A stretch of DNA of 5,133 nucleotides, from NCBI GenBank assembly GCA_016712105.1, contig JADJRU010000041.1, forward strand, positions 1 through 5,133, read 5' to 3'. The notes beneath the pieces are model-generated. The model was not told the DNA's origin. It searched no databases and was given only the letters and a program-made list of their open reading frames with translations. Below, one piece after another: positions 1 through 5,133 of this stretch (position 1 is its first letter; the number at the start of each line of letters is the position of its first letter). The position numbers and the translations under genes are program-made. Origin of the DNA: Ahniella sp. (lineage in GTDB: Bacteria > Pseudomonadota > Gammaproteobacteria > Xanthomonadales > Ahniellaceae).

Positions 1-29
1 GAAGTTCCAGGACGAAGTCACCGACGCCC

Positions 30-1205
30 TTGGGCGAACAGGTGCGGCGCGCGGTCGAGGTGCTGATCCAGTCGCTCGACAAGGCCGACCAAGACCGCGA
101 CCGCGAACTGCTGCGCGGCGTGAAGGAGGCCGAACTCTACGAAGCCGCGCTGACGGTGATGATGCGGCTGGTCTTCCTGCTTTCCGCCGAGGAGCGTGGC
201 CTGCTCCTGATGGGCGACGAACGCTACGAGGCCAACTACGCGCTCTCCACCTTGCGCATGCAGTTGCGCAAGGAGTCCGAGGAGATCCTCGAGCGCCGCT
301 GGGACGCCTGGTCGCGTCTGCTGGCGATCTTCCGCGCGGTGTTCGGCGGCATTGAACACGAAAACCTACGCCTTCCTGCCTTGGGCGGTTCGCTGTTCGA
401 TCCCGACCGCTTCCCCTTCCTTGAGGGCCGGGCCAAAGGCTCGAACTGGCGCAGTGATGCAGCCAAGCCGCTGCCCATCGACAACCGCACCGTGCTGCTG
501 TTGCTGGAAGCCATCCAGCAATTCCAGGGCCGCACACTGTCTTACCGCGCTTTGGACGTCGAACAGATCGGCTACGTCTACGAGGGCCTGCTCGAACGCA
601 CCGTCAAGCGCACCGACGAAGTCACGTTGGAACTGGATGCCACCAAGAGCGCCAAGACGCCATGGATCAAATTGGCCGAGCTGGATTCGGCGCGCTTGGA
701 TGGTGCTGTACGACTGGCCGAGTTGCTGCAAGAACGCTCCGGCAGTTCGGCCAGCCGGGTGCGCAATGATCTGGCCAAGCCCGTCGACGACGCCCTCGCC
801 GACCGCCTGCTGACGGCCTGCCACGGCGACACCAAGCTGCGCGATCGCGTGAAACCCTATGCCCATCTGCTGCGCACCGACCCATGGGGCTATCCGCTGG
901 TCTATCCCGCTGGTGCCTTCATCGTCACCACCGGTTCCGACCGGCGCGAAACCGGCACCCACTACACCCCGAAATCGCTGACCGAAGCGATCGTCGCGGA
1001 GACGCTCACGCCGGTGGCCTATGTCGGCCCGGCAGAAGGAACGCCGCGTGATCGCTGGGTGCTGAAACCGCCCGTCGAACTGCTCGACCTCAAGATCTGC
1101 GACCCGGCGATGGGCTCGGGTGCATTCCTGGTGCAGGCATGCCGGTGGCTGTCGGACCGCCTCGTAGAGGCCTGGTCACAGGCCGAGGCCAGGGGCAAAC
1201 CGTGA
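30..1205 (+). CDS. Methyltransferase fragment 1: helical N-terminal region, motif X and SAM-binding motif I
   Basis: This is the longest clean stretch of the methyltransferase, 391 codons in frame 3 from a TTG at 30 to a TGA at 1203. Neither end is a real gene boundary. Before 30 the conserved protein continues in frame 2 (KFQDEVTDALG, bases 2-34), and removing one G from GGG at 31-33 joins it to GEQVRRAVEVLIQ. Residues 1-300 are mostly helical and contain ELYEAALTVMMRLVFLLSAE and the PALGGSLFDPDRFPFLEGR signature shared by Eco57I-like and DrmMI-like methylases. Residues about 308-314 are TGTHYTP (motif X) and 358-364 are DPAMGSG (motif I). The fragment ends after SQAEARGKP, and the following residues of the same protein continue in frame 2. 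Codon use is uniform and GC-rich. No nuclease PD-(D/E)XK signature is visible here; one could lie upstream. Confidence 0.88.
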   Translation: MGEQVRRAVEVLIQSLDKADQDRDRELLRGVKEAELYEAALTVMMRLVFLLSAEERGLLLMGDERYEANYALSTLRMQLRKESEEILERRWDAWSRLLAIFRAVFGGIEHENLRLPALGGSLFDPDRFPFLEGRAKGSNWRSDAAKPLPIDNRTVLLLLEAIQQFQGRTLSYRALDVEQIGYVYEGLLERTVKRTDEVTLELDATKSAKTPWIKLAELDSARLDGAVRLAELLQERSGSSASRVRNDLAKPVDDALADRLLTACHGDTKLRDRVKPYAHLLRTDPWGYPLVYPAGAFIVTTGSDRRETGTHYTPKSLTEAIVAETLTPVAYVGPAEGTPRDRWVLKPPVELLDLKICDPAMGSGAFLVQACRWLSDRLVEAWSQAEARGKP

Positions 1206-1500
1206 GCATGGATGGGCGGGTGCTGGATGCCGATGCCAACGGCGAGCCGCTGCCGCGCGACACCGAAGCACGCACGGTCATCGCCCGCCGCCTCATCGCC
1301 GAACGCTGCCTCTACGGTGTAGACCTGAATCCACTGGCTGTGGAACTGGCCAAGCTCTCCATCTGGCTGGTGACGCTGGCGAAGGGACGCCCCTTTGGCT
1401 TCCTTGATCACAACTTGCGCTGTGGTGACAGTCTGCTGGGCATCCATCGGCTGGACCAGCTCACCCAGCTTTCGATGAACCCACCGACAGGGCCAGCAAC
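1199..1500 (+). CDS. Methyltransferase fragment 2: motif II and GDSLLG element
   Basis: Frame 2 continues the same protein after the frame-3 stop at 1203-1205; a one-base indel near 1195-1202 explains the switch. Visible in order are VSMDGRVLDADANGEP, a helix RRLIAERC, the motif II block LYGVDLNPLAVELAKLSIWL (1310-1369), which contacts the SAM ribose in this family, and then GRPFGFLDHNLRCGDSLLGI ending near 1444. The last part, HRLDQLTQLSM, is typical of this family and leads to a linker that resumes in frame 3 from about 1494. The open frame runs on to 2326, but beyond about 1490 it is mostly not the protein's frame, apart from short pieces near 1877-1978 and 2225-2300. There is no start signal here, so this is not an independent gene. 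Confidence 0.85.
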
Positions 1501-1615
1501 GCTTGTTCGGCCAGAACATCGAGCAGGCTGTACGCGAAGCCATCGAACTGCGCTGCGCATCTGCGCGAAATGCCGATCCGCGACATCCGCGAGTGGAAGC
1601 CATGGCGCATCTGGA
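1494..1615 (+). other. Methyltransferase helical linker split over three short frame pieces
   Basis: The insert between the GDSLLG element and motif IV is readable only by switching frames. Frame 3 gives RLFGQNIEQAVREAIELR (about 1500-1553), frame 1 gives LREMPIRDIRE (1561-1593), and frame 3 again gives VEAMAHLDAD (about 1594-1621). Family members have a helical linker of this character at this point, so these are parts of one protein. One extra base near 1554-1560 and one missing base near 1592 (GAG-GTG read as GAGTG) would restore continuity. Confidence 0.7.
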
Positions 1616-1788
1616 CGCCGACCCGGCAGGCCGGCGCCCGCCACGCGCCCGGGGAGGGCCGCAGCGGGCGGCAGGGCGCGGCAGAAAACCCCCCGGCGCC
1701 GCCGCCCCACCAAGCAAGAGGCGCCGGGGCGACCCGACCCCCCCCCGCGCCCCGCCCGCCGCCGCGCCCCGCCGCCCCCGGCGCCACC
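1616..1788 (+). other. Abnormal ~87% GC, C-rich low-complexity block inside the methyltransferase gene
   Basis: Bases 1621-1800 contain only about 24 A or T in 180, against 19 in the next 60. Runs include six C at 1689-1694 and nine C at 1738-1746, with repeated GCC/CCG units. All three forward frames translate to Pro/Arg/Ala/Gly-rich text that does not resemble the helical linker expected between VEAMAHLDAD and the FHRPLEFP block. The length (about 57 codons) is close to what I remember for family members, so the DNA seems altered in content rather than added or removed. It could be a poorly resolved consensus in a GC-rich, structured region, or a real low-complexity replacement. No gene, terminator or repeat array is supported inside it. 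Confidence 0.6.
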
Positions 1789-1980
1789 CCCTTCCATCGG
1801 CCGCTGGAGTTTCCGAGGCGTTCCGCGCGTGAGGCGCGTGGCTTCGATCCATCGTCGGCAATCCACCGTTCAGCGGCGGGCGTTGGATCGGGCGTCGTTT
1901 CAGCCTGACATACAAGAGTATTTAAAGCTGATTCGGAACGGCGTCGTCGGATCGCCTGACCTCTGCGTCTACTTCATTTG
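1789..1980 (+). CDS. Methyltransferase fragment 3: catalytic motif IV (NPPF) in broken frames
   Basis: Conserved text resumes in frame 1 with FHRPLEFP (1792-1815) and touches frame 3 (EAFRA). It returns to frame 1 for EARGFD (1831-1848) and moves to frame 3 for IVGNPPFSGG (1851-1880). NPPF is motif IV, the catalytic loop that flips and contacts the target adenine in N6-adenine methyltransferases; here the aromatic is F. The protein then continues in frame 2: RALDRASFQPDIQEYLKLIR and NGVVGSPDLCVYFI, reaching about 1978. At least four indels are needed in under 200 bases, yet every catalytic residue is intact, which favours sequence error over decay. Confidence 0.78.
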
Positions 1981-2324
1981 CGAGCTTTCTCTTTGCTTGG
2001 AACCAACGGCTGCTTCGGGCTGCTGGCCACCAAATCGATTACGGATTCGGCTCCCGCGTGGTTTGTCTGGATCAGATCATCGGAATGGGGAGGAATCGTT
2101 TATCGGGATGCTCGCGCATGGCTTGGCCGGGCAATGCAGCCGTTGTCGTTTCGATTGCGCGTTGCCCGTAATGGCTGCAGGGGAAGAAAATCTTGGACGA
2201 CCGGACAGTGTCGGCCATCAATGTGCGCTGGAAGAAGATTTCCAGATCAAGCGCCCGCTGAAGCTGAAGGCATTGAAGGGACGTTCTCACAAGGGCAGGA
2301 CATCAGGGGCGCGGCTTCGAGCTT
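1978..2324 (+). other. Methyltransferase fragment 4: post-catalytic strands, heavily frame-shuffled
   Basis: Frame 1 from 1978 gives LRAFSLLGTNGCFGLLATKS, the helix-turn-strand that follows motif IV in this fold. Frame 3 then gives SRVVCLDQIIGMG (2049-2087), frame 1 gives GGIVYRDARAW (to 2121), and frame 3 gives WPGNAAVVVSIA (2124-2159). Frame 1 gives VARNG (to about 2175), frame 3 gives QGKKILDDRTVSAINVR, frame 2 gives EEDFQIKRPLKLKALKG (to about 2281), and frame 1 gives QGQDIRG. GFEL in frame 2 precedes GEERAEML in frame 1. Each piece fits the next in family order. The TAA at 2169-2171 lies in frame 3 where the conserved path uses frame 1, so it is not clear evidence of a real stop. Confidence 0.7.
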
Positions 2325-3195
2325 AGGCGAAGAGCGCGCAGAAATGCTCGCGGTCGATCCATCGTCTGCGGAGGTGATCTTCCCGTTGTTCAACGGGCAA
2401 GACCTCAACACCATGCCGAGACTGGAACCCTATCGCTGGGTCATCTACTTCCGAGATTGGCCGGAAGCACAAGCACGGCAATACGGTGCGGCATTCCGCC
2501 GCGTTGAGGAACTGGTCAAACCTTATCGGGATGGTTTGACGGGCCAAATCCACCAAGATTGCTCTGGAAATTCTGGGATCTCCGTCCAGCATGGTGATGA
2601 AGTGGCGGCGCGAAACCTTGCTTGCGTCGGCAACCGGGTGACGAAACACGTCACCTTCAGGAAGGTTCCGACGAACAACATCTACAACACGAAAACGAAG
2701 ATTTATTTCCTGCGACGCTGGTCGGAGTTCGCCGTTTTGCAATCCAGCCACCATCAAGAATGGGCGTTCTGGACATGTGGCACGCTTGGCGCATCGACAC
2801 TGAACTATTCCACATCGTATGCGCTGGAAACGTGGGCGATGCCTGCCCTTGATGGCAACGAAGAACTCGAAAGCCTCGGCGAGCGTTATCACATGCACCG
2901 TGAGTCGTTGATGGTAGGCGAATCGGTCGGCCTCACCCATCTCTACAACCGTTTCCACGATCAGTCGGACGACGATCCCCGAATGGAGACGATGCGCAAG
3001 TTGCATCGTGAAATCGACCTCGCCGTTGCTCGCGCCTACGGCTGGGATGGCCTCGACTTGGAGCACGGATACCACGCAGTCCCATATCTCCCCGAAAACG
3101 ACCGCCTCCGCTTCACCATCAGTGACGCCGGCCTCGAAGTGCCGCGCCGCCTATCGGAACTGAACCACCAGCGATACGAGGAAGAAGTCATCGCG
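2325..3195 (+). CDS. Methyltransferase fragment 5: target-recognition and C-terminal region
   Basis: This is a long frame-1 stretch inside an open frame that runs to the TGA at 3328-3330. It starts with GEERAEMLAVDPSSAEVIFP, then LFNGQDLNTMP and YRWVIYFRDWPEAQARQYG, a signature of the region after the catalytic domain in Eco57I-like enzymes. From 2562 to 2594 frame 3 gives LWKFWDLRPAW, the expected W/F-rich element, so there is a compensating pair of indels there. Frame 1 resumes with VGNRVTKHVTF, FAVLQSSHHQEWAFW, LNYSTSYALETWAMP, then LGERYHMHR, LTHLYNRFHD, LHREIDLAVARAYGWDGLDL, RLRFTISDAG and LNHQRYEEEV, which close the family's C-terminal helical domain. This region probably reads the recognition sequence (inference from the family). 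The internal TTG at 1978 that opens the frame is not a true start. Confidence 0.85.
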
Positions 3196-3533
3196 ACTTC
3201 ACGGCGAGGCTTCAACCCGTGCCTGCGCACTGGTCGCACCACCAGCGCTGCAACGCCCCAACCTCGCTCGACTTCGACCCCATTCCCGCCAACGAGGGCC
3301 AATACCTCAAAAGTCGCCGAACCGCGCTGACCATCGCGCCGGGCCAATCCACGCCATCGTCGAATATCTGAGCACTCATCCCGGCTGGCATGCCAGGCCG
3401 ACGTCCTGCCGCCACGGGCATCTCGACGGCCCATGGAACGCCTCGATCGCCGACCTGACCACGGGTGGCAAGGTCGAGCGCCAGGGCGAGCGGCGGCGCA
3501 CATTATCGCTTCATGGGAGGTGACGGTCGATGA
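3196..3533 (+). CDS. Methyltransferase C-terminal tail: linker plus winged-helix-like domain
   Basis: After EEEVIA the protein shifts to frame 2 (LHGEASTRA), frame 3 (LDFDPIPANEGQYLK), frame 1 (KVAEP) and frame 3 (LTIAPGQS). It then runs in frame 2 as IVEYLSTHPGWHA (3356-3394). A short excursion through frames 1 and 3 (ADVL, AATGIS-like text) returns to frame 2 for DGPWNASIADLTTGGKVERQ, then frame 3 for GAHYRFMGGDGR, with stop TGA at 3531-3533. The pattern of helix, HPGW-H, helix, WN..I..L helix and a K-V-x-R-x-G-x-R wing followed by a strand is that of a small winged helix DNA-binding domain, seen at the C-terminus of some methylases of this type. It may aid DNA binding. Several indels fall in these 340 bases. 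The in-frame ATG at 3433 is internal and not a separate gene start. Confidence 0.72.
3516..3523 (+). promoter_or_regulatory. Strong Shine-Dalgarno GGAGGTGA for the DUF4209-family gene
   Basis: All eight bases pair with the 3' end of 16S rRNA (anti-SD TCACCTCC). The site is six bases before ATG 3530 and lies inside the last codons of the methyltransferase gene. It decides the start of the second gene and implies that it can be translated strongly on its own as well as by coupling. Confidence 0.8.
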
Positions 3534-3971
3534 CCAATCAGCGCCACCAGAGGATCTCGTCATAACGGCCCGAGACTTTGCTGGCTCCGGCTGGAAGGAG
3601 GCGATCGCCCAAGCATCCCGCGAAGGGTATTCGGCAATGTGGTGGGCCTCTCGGCGGCCGCTCGCGGTGCGATCGAGCAGGGCCGTACTGCGCACGGCAA
3701 GGTGCTGGTTGCTTGCTGACGCCTGCTCGATGATGCTTTTTTCGCCGTCGAGTCGTAACGAACCCTCCAAACCCTTCGCCGTGTTCCACGACCGCCGGTC
3801 GGTAATCCCTGATGACCTACCTGAAGCAGACATCACGTTTTCGCACAGATCGCTGATGCGGTGGACGACCACTGGCTGAGGGCGCGGCTTGCCGACCTGG
3901 TTTTGGTTGAAGGTAAACCCCGCAGTGCCTCGTCCGCACTGGCCATCGACGCTTATCGAGCCATCCGCTAG
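3530..3971 (+). CDS. DUF4209-family protein, N-terminal domain (frame pieces)
   Basis: ATG 3530 gives MTNQ in frame 2, then frame 1 gives APPEDLVITARDFAGSGWKE and AIAQASREGYSAMWWA (to about 3646). Frame 3 gives LSAAARGAIEQGRTAHGKVL (3648-3707), frame 1 gives WLLADACSMML and NEPSKPFAVFHDRRSVIPDD (to about 3842), and frame 3 gives AQIADAVDDHWLRARLADLV and ALAIDAYRAI (3843-3965). The pieces form an uninterrupted helical domain with the conserved block FAVFHDRRSVIPDDL. I recall an uncharacterised N-terminal domain (DUF7380 in InterPro) preceding DUF4209, but could not verify the match. The TAG at 3969-3971 is bypassed because the protein moves to frame 2 (PLDAET). Confidence 0.72.
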
Positions 3972-4345
3972 ACGCGGAAACCGGATCCGCGGTGGCCGAG
4001 ACTGCTGGCCCCGGAGCGATCAGTTTGGCCCGGATGCTCGGGGATGGCTCCGGCGACCGACTCGAGCAAATGGAAGTCCTCGATCATCGCTGCATTCACT
4101 GCGGCAAACCGACAGGATGGACTGCTTCGGAGGCTGGTTGGCTGATCTCCCGAAGTCCAACGGTTTGGGGAGAACGCACCGAGGCGATTTGGCGAAAAAC
4201 TGGAAGCTTTGGCCCGTGAGTTCGATGGTGAAGGCGACCTGCATAGGGCGCGAGAATACTTCTGCTGCTGCCGATTGGTATGGAACTGTCCCCTGACGCA
4301 GTCAAAGCGGCCGAAATGACGGCGTCGGTTGCCGAAGGGTGGGGT
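3966..4345 (+). CDS. DUF4209-family protein, middle helical region (frame pieces)
   Basis: Frame 2 from 3968 gives LDAET, frame 1 gives IRGGRDCW, and frame 2 gives AISLARMLGDGSGDRLEQME (4016-4075). Frame 3 gives SSIIAAFTAANRQDG (4077-4121), and frame 1 gives FGGWLADLPKSNGLGRTH (4129-4182) and on to about 4197. Frame 3 gives KLEALAREFDGEGDLHRARE (4197-4256), frame 1 gives AAADWYGTVP (4264-4293), and frame 2 gives PDAVKAAEMTASVAEGW (4292-4342). The A..Y/W..A spacing of the helices is TPR-like. Nearly every 60-120 bases carries an indel here, the densest shuffling in the second gene, but the residues themselves stay coherent. Confidence 0.68.
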
Positions 4346-4803
4346 CAAGGGCCGTTGCACAGGCTTCGTCGGATAGTCCGAGTTATATGGTGGCTGCCAG
4401 TTTCTACGAAAACGCCATCCAGACCTATCGAATGATTCCCAGAGCGGAGCGCATCACGCACCGGGTGGATGAGCGGATCGCAGAGCTGCGAACTCATCTG
4501 AACGACTCTGGTGAGAAATCGCTGGGAGAGATGGGTGTCATCCGAACGCCCGGCGTCGACATCACTCAGCTCGTCGAGAACGCGAGAAAGTCTGTATCTG
4601 GAAAGTCGGCTCAGGAGGCGCTACTGGCGTTTGCAAATCTGCACCGTGGGGCAAACGCAGAAGATCTCGCACAGTGCGTGGAACGAATGCGTCAATTCCC
4701 CTGCAATGCTATTGTTCGCAGCCACCGTGATGAGCCACGATGGTCGGGTTATCGCCAAGCGGCCAGCGATGAGCATGGGGGCAGAACCTACGGAAGACGA
4801 TGA
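4339..4803 (+). CDS. DUF4209-family protein, clean fragment before the DUF4209 core
   Basis: Frame 1 reads ASSDSPSYMVAASFYENAIQ, then TYRMIPRAERITHRVDERIA and LRTHLNDSGEKSLGEMGVIR. A region rich in polar helices follows (VDITQLVENARKSVSGKSAQ, EALLAFANLHRG) to about 4697. The AASFYENAIQTYRMIP helix pair resembles a TPR and is typical of proteins that carry DUF4209. The residues after MRQFP (about 4698-4803) are out of frame; the true continuation is in frame 2 (FAATVMSHDGRVIAKRP) from 4715. The start at 4339 is only the opening of the frame, not a real start codon. Confidence 0.78.
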   Translation: MGSRAVAQASSDSPSYMVAASFYENAIQTYRMIPRAERITHRVDERIAELRTHLNDSGEKSLGEMGVIRTPGVDITQLVENARKSVSGKSAQEALLAFANLHRGANAEDLAQCVERMRQFPCNAIVRSHRDEPRWSGYRQAASDEHGGRTYGRR

Positions 4804-5133
4804 GATCGCTATCCGCGCCGAGATGATCCGTGACTACGGCATCTTGGTTAGCATCGTGGTGCAGGGTGACATCTGGCCGGCGCTGGAAGTGCTTTTGCTG
4901 GAACATCGACTGCGTGAAGCTGACTTCGTTGACCTAGCCCGCCAATCGCCGATCGTTCCCAAGGATCGGTCTGTGCTTTTCGGAAAGGCCCTCTTCGCAG
5001 GTTATGAGCGTGATTACGTCACATCCCTGCATCTTCTGACCCCGCAGATAGAGCACATGGTGCGTGTGCACCTCCAGCAGGCTGGAGCCAAGACCACGAA
5101 TATCGACAAGGACGGTATTCAGAACGAAACGGG
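4715..5133 (+). CDS. DUF4209 domain core, open at the window end
   Basis: A clean frame-2 stretch of 139 codons. It reads FAATVMSHDGRVIAKRPAMS, DDEIAIRAEMIRDYGILVSI, VVQGDIWPALEVLLLEHRLR, then SPIVPKDRSVLFGKALFAGY and ERDYVTSLHLLTPQIEHMVR, ending in LQQAGAKTTNIDKDGIQNET. The P-I-V-P...G..L..G....D...H.L.PQ.E...R..L pattern is the recognisable DUF4209 core. I expect the remaining conserved residues, perhaps 60-100 codons, beyond 5133, including an R-N-x-x-x-H type motif if this family is HEPN-like. There is no ATG with a good Shine-Dalgarno at its head, so it is the tail of the gene that begins at 3530. Confidence 0.8.

Larger units (their letters stand above)
1..3533 (+). pseudogene. Large N6-adenine DNA methyltransferase (Eco57I/type IIG/DrmMI-like), 5'-truncated and frameshift-disrupted
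   Basis: Predicted S-adenosylmethionine-dependent enzyme that methylates adenine N6 in double-stranded DNA; it acts in the cytoplasm on host DNA as part of a restriction or DISARM-like defence. Seen in the sequence, in the gamma-class order: TGTHYTP (motif X, 951-971), DPAMGSG (motif I, SAM binding, 1101-1121), YGVDLNP (motif II, 1313-1333), GDSLLG (1424-1441), NPPF (motif IV, catalytic, 1860-1871), then a long target-recognition region and a winged-helix-like tail. About 1177 codons are visible; the N-terminus lies before base 1. The frame changes at about 31, 1200, 1490, 1555, 1592, several places between 1616 and 2325, 2560/2595, 3195 and several places to 3510, ending at TGA 3531-3533. 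The methyltransferase identity is secure. The DrmMI-versus-type-IIG assignment rests on remembered family resemblance and needs the upstream genes. The indels could be sequence errors rather than true decay. Confidence 0.88.
3530..5133 (+). pseudogene. DUF4209-family protein, frameshift-disrupted and 3'-truncated by the window end
   Basis: The gene begins at ATG 3530, overlapping the methyltransferase TGA as ATGA with an ideal Shine-Dalgarno; GTG 3520 in frame 1 is a weaker alternative. About 534 codons are visible and the gene is still open at 5133. Read through its frame changes it is a soluble, helix-rich protein with no signal peptide or membrane segment. It has an N-terminal domain (to about 3970), helical TPR-like middle (to about 4690) and a C-terminal part matching DUF4209. 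The C-terminal match rests on PIVPKDRSVLFGKALFAGYE and YVTSLHLLTPQIEHMVR. DUF4209 has no established biochemical role; its C-terminal portion resembles HEPN-like helical domains in my memory, and such proteins occur in defence islands. Frame switches fall near 3538, 3645, 3700, 3842, 3966, 4077, 4130, 4197, 4255, 4292, 4350 and 4700-4715. Family assignment is good; function is unknown. Confidence 0.8.

Noticed and set aside
366..962. Minus-strand open frame of 198 codons
   Set aside because: It is fully antisense to the cleanest part of the methyltransferase gene; such frames are expected in GC-rich coding DNA.
1195..1205. Programmed ribosomal frameshift at the first stop
   Set aside because: There is no classic slippery heptamer with a supporting structure, and the same gene needs dozens of other shifts, so a random indel is the simpler reading.
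1621..1800. GC-rich block as a terminator, attachment site or repeat array
   Set aside because: There is no T-tract, no clear hairpin with a loop that I can defend, and no regular repeat unit; it sits inside a gene with conserved protein on both sides.
1019..1915. Minus-strand open frame of 298 codons
   Set aside because: It lies antisense to clear methyltransferase motifs (I, II, GDSLLG), is inflated by the GC-rich block where stops are rare, and its translation is Arg/Gly/Ala-rich without family resemblance.
2323..3075. Minus-strand open frame of 250 codons
   Set aside because: It is antisense to the conserved target-recognition region and has no recognisable domain or ribosome binding site.
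3520..3522. GTG as start of the DUF4209-family gene
   Set aside because: It is in the conserved frame 1 without needing a shift, but it overlaps the Shine-Dalgarno itself. ATG 3530 has ideal spacing and the usual ATGA overlap. Kept only as an alternative.
3036..3872. Minus-strand open frame of 278 codons
   Set aside because: It spans the junction of two plus-strand genes on the opposite strand and its translation is low-information and Arg/Ser-rich.
3433..3879. Separate gene starting at ATG 3433
   Set aside because: The ATG lies inside the methyltransferase winged-helix-like tail (DGPWNAS in another frame), and the conserved part of this frame starts only after 3530, where the real start with a strong Shine-Dalgarno is found.
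1..5133. CRISPR arrays, tRNAs, insertion sequences
   Set aside because: No evenly spaced repeats, no tRNA cloverleaf signature and no transposase motifs or terminal inverted repeats were seen.

Overview
The window holds pieces of two co-directional plus-strand genes from a GC-rich bacterium, and almost nothing else. The GC-rich, GC3-rich coding style suggests a proteobacterium or similar, but no marker gene fixes the taxon. The first gene (from before base 1 to the TGA at 3531-3533) is a large gamma-type N6-adenine DNA methyltransferase of the Eco57I / type IIG / DISARM DrmMI kind. It carries motif X (TGTHYTP), motif I (DPAMGSG), motif II (YGVDLNP), a GDSLLG element, motif IV (NPPF), a long target-recognition region and a C-terminal winged-helix-like domain. 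The second gene (ATG 3530 to beyond the window end) encodes an all-helical protein whose C-terminal part matches the DUF4209 family. The two genes overlap by four bases (ATGA, 3530-3533), and a near-perfect Shine-Dalgarno (GGAGGTGA, 3516-3523) sits inside the end of the methyltransferase gene, so they form one translationally coupled operon.

Neither gene can be read in a single frame. Conserved protein sequence runs clean for long stretches (about 33-1200, 2325-2560, 2600-3190, 4350-4697, 4715-5133). Between these it hops among the three forward frames, with roughly two dozen or more single-base-type shifts in the first gene and about a dozen in the second. When the conserved frame is followed, nonsense codons are bypassed and the residues still look constrained. 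That pattern fits consensus or assembly indels (long-read or low-coverage contig) better than old gene decay, but the sequence alone cannot prove it. I therefore annotate each whole gene as frameshift-disrupted and also list the readable pieces.

Layout: 1-34 tail of the upstream part of the methyltransferase in frame 2; 33-1205 first clean fragment; 1199-1500 motif II and GDSLLG; 1501-1615 helical linker in short frame pieces; 1616-1788 an abnormal block of about 87% GC where the protein becomes unrecognisable; 1789-2324 catalytic motif IV and following elements in broken frames; 2325-3195 target-recognition and C-terminal region; 3196-3533 linker and winged-helix-like tail; 3530-5133 DUF4209-family gene. 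There is no intergenic gap and no RNA gene, transposon, CRISPR array or terminator that I can support.

Functionally this looks like part of an anti-phage or restriction-modification locus. The methyltransferase would mark (or, if a nuclease lies in its missing N-terminus or in a neighbour, mark and restrict) DNA. The coupled DUF4209 protein is an uncharacterised partner, possibly a HEPN-like effector. Upstream helicase genes (as in DISARM class 1) or other partners lie outside the window and are not shown.
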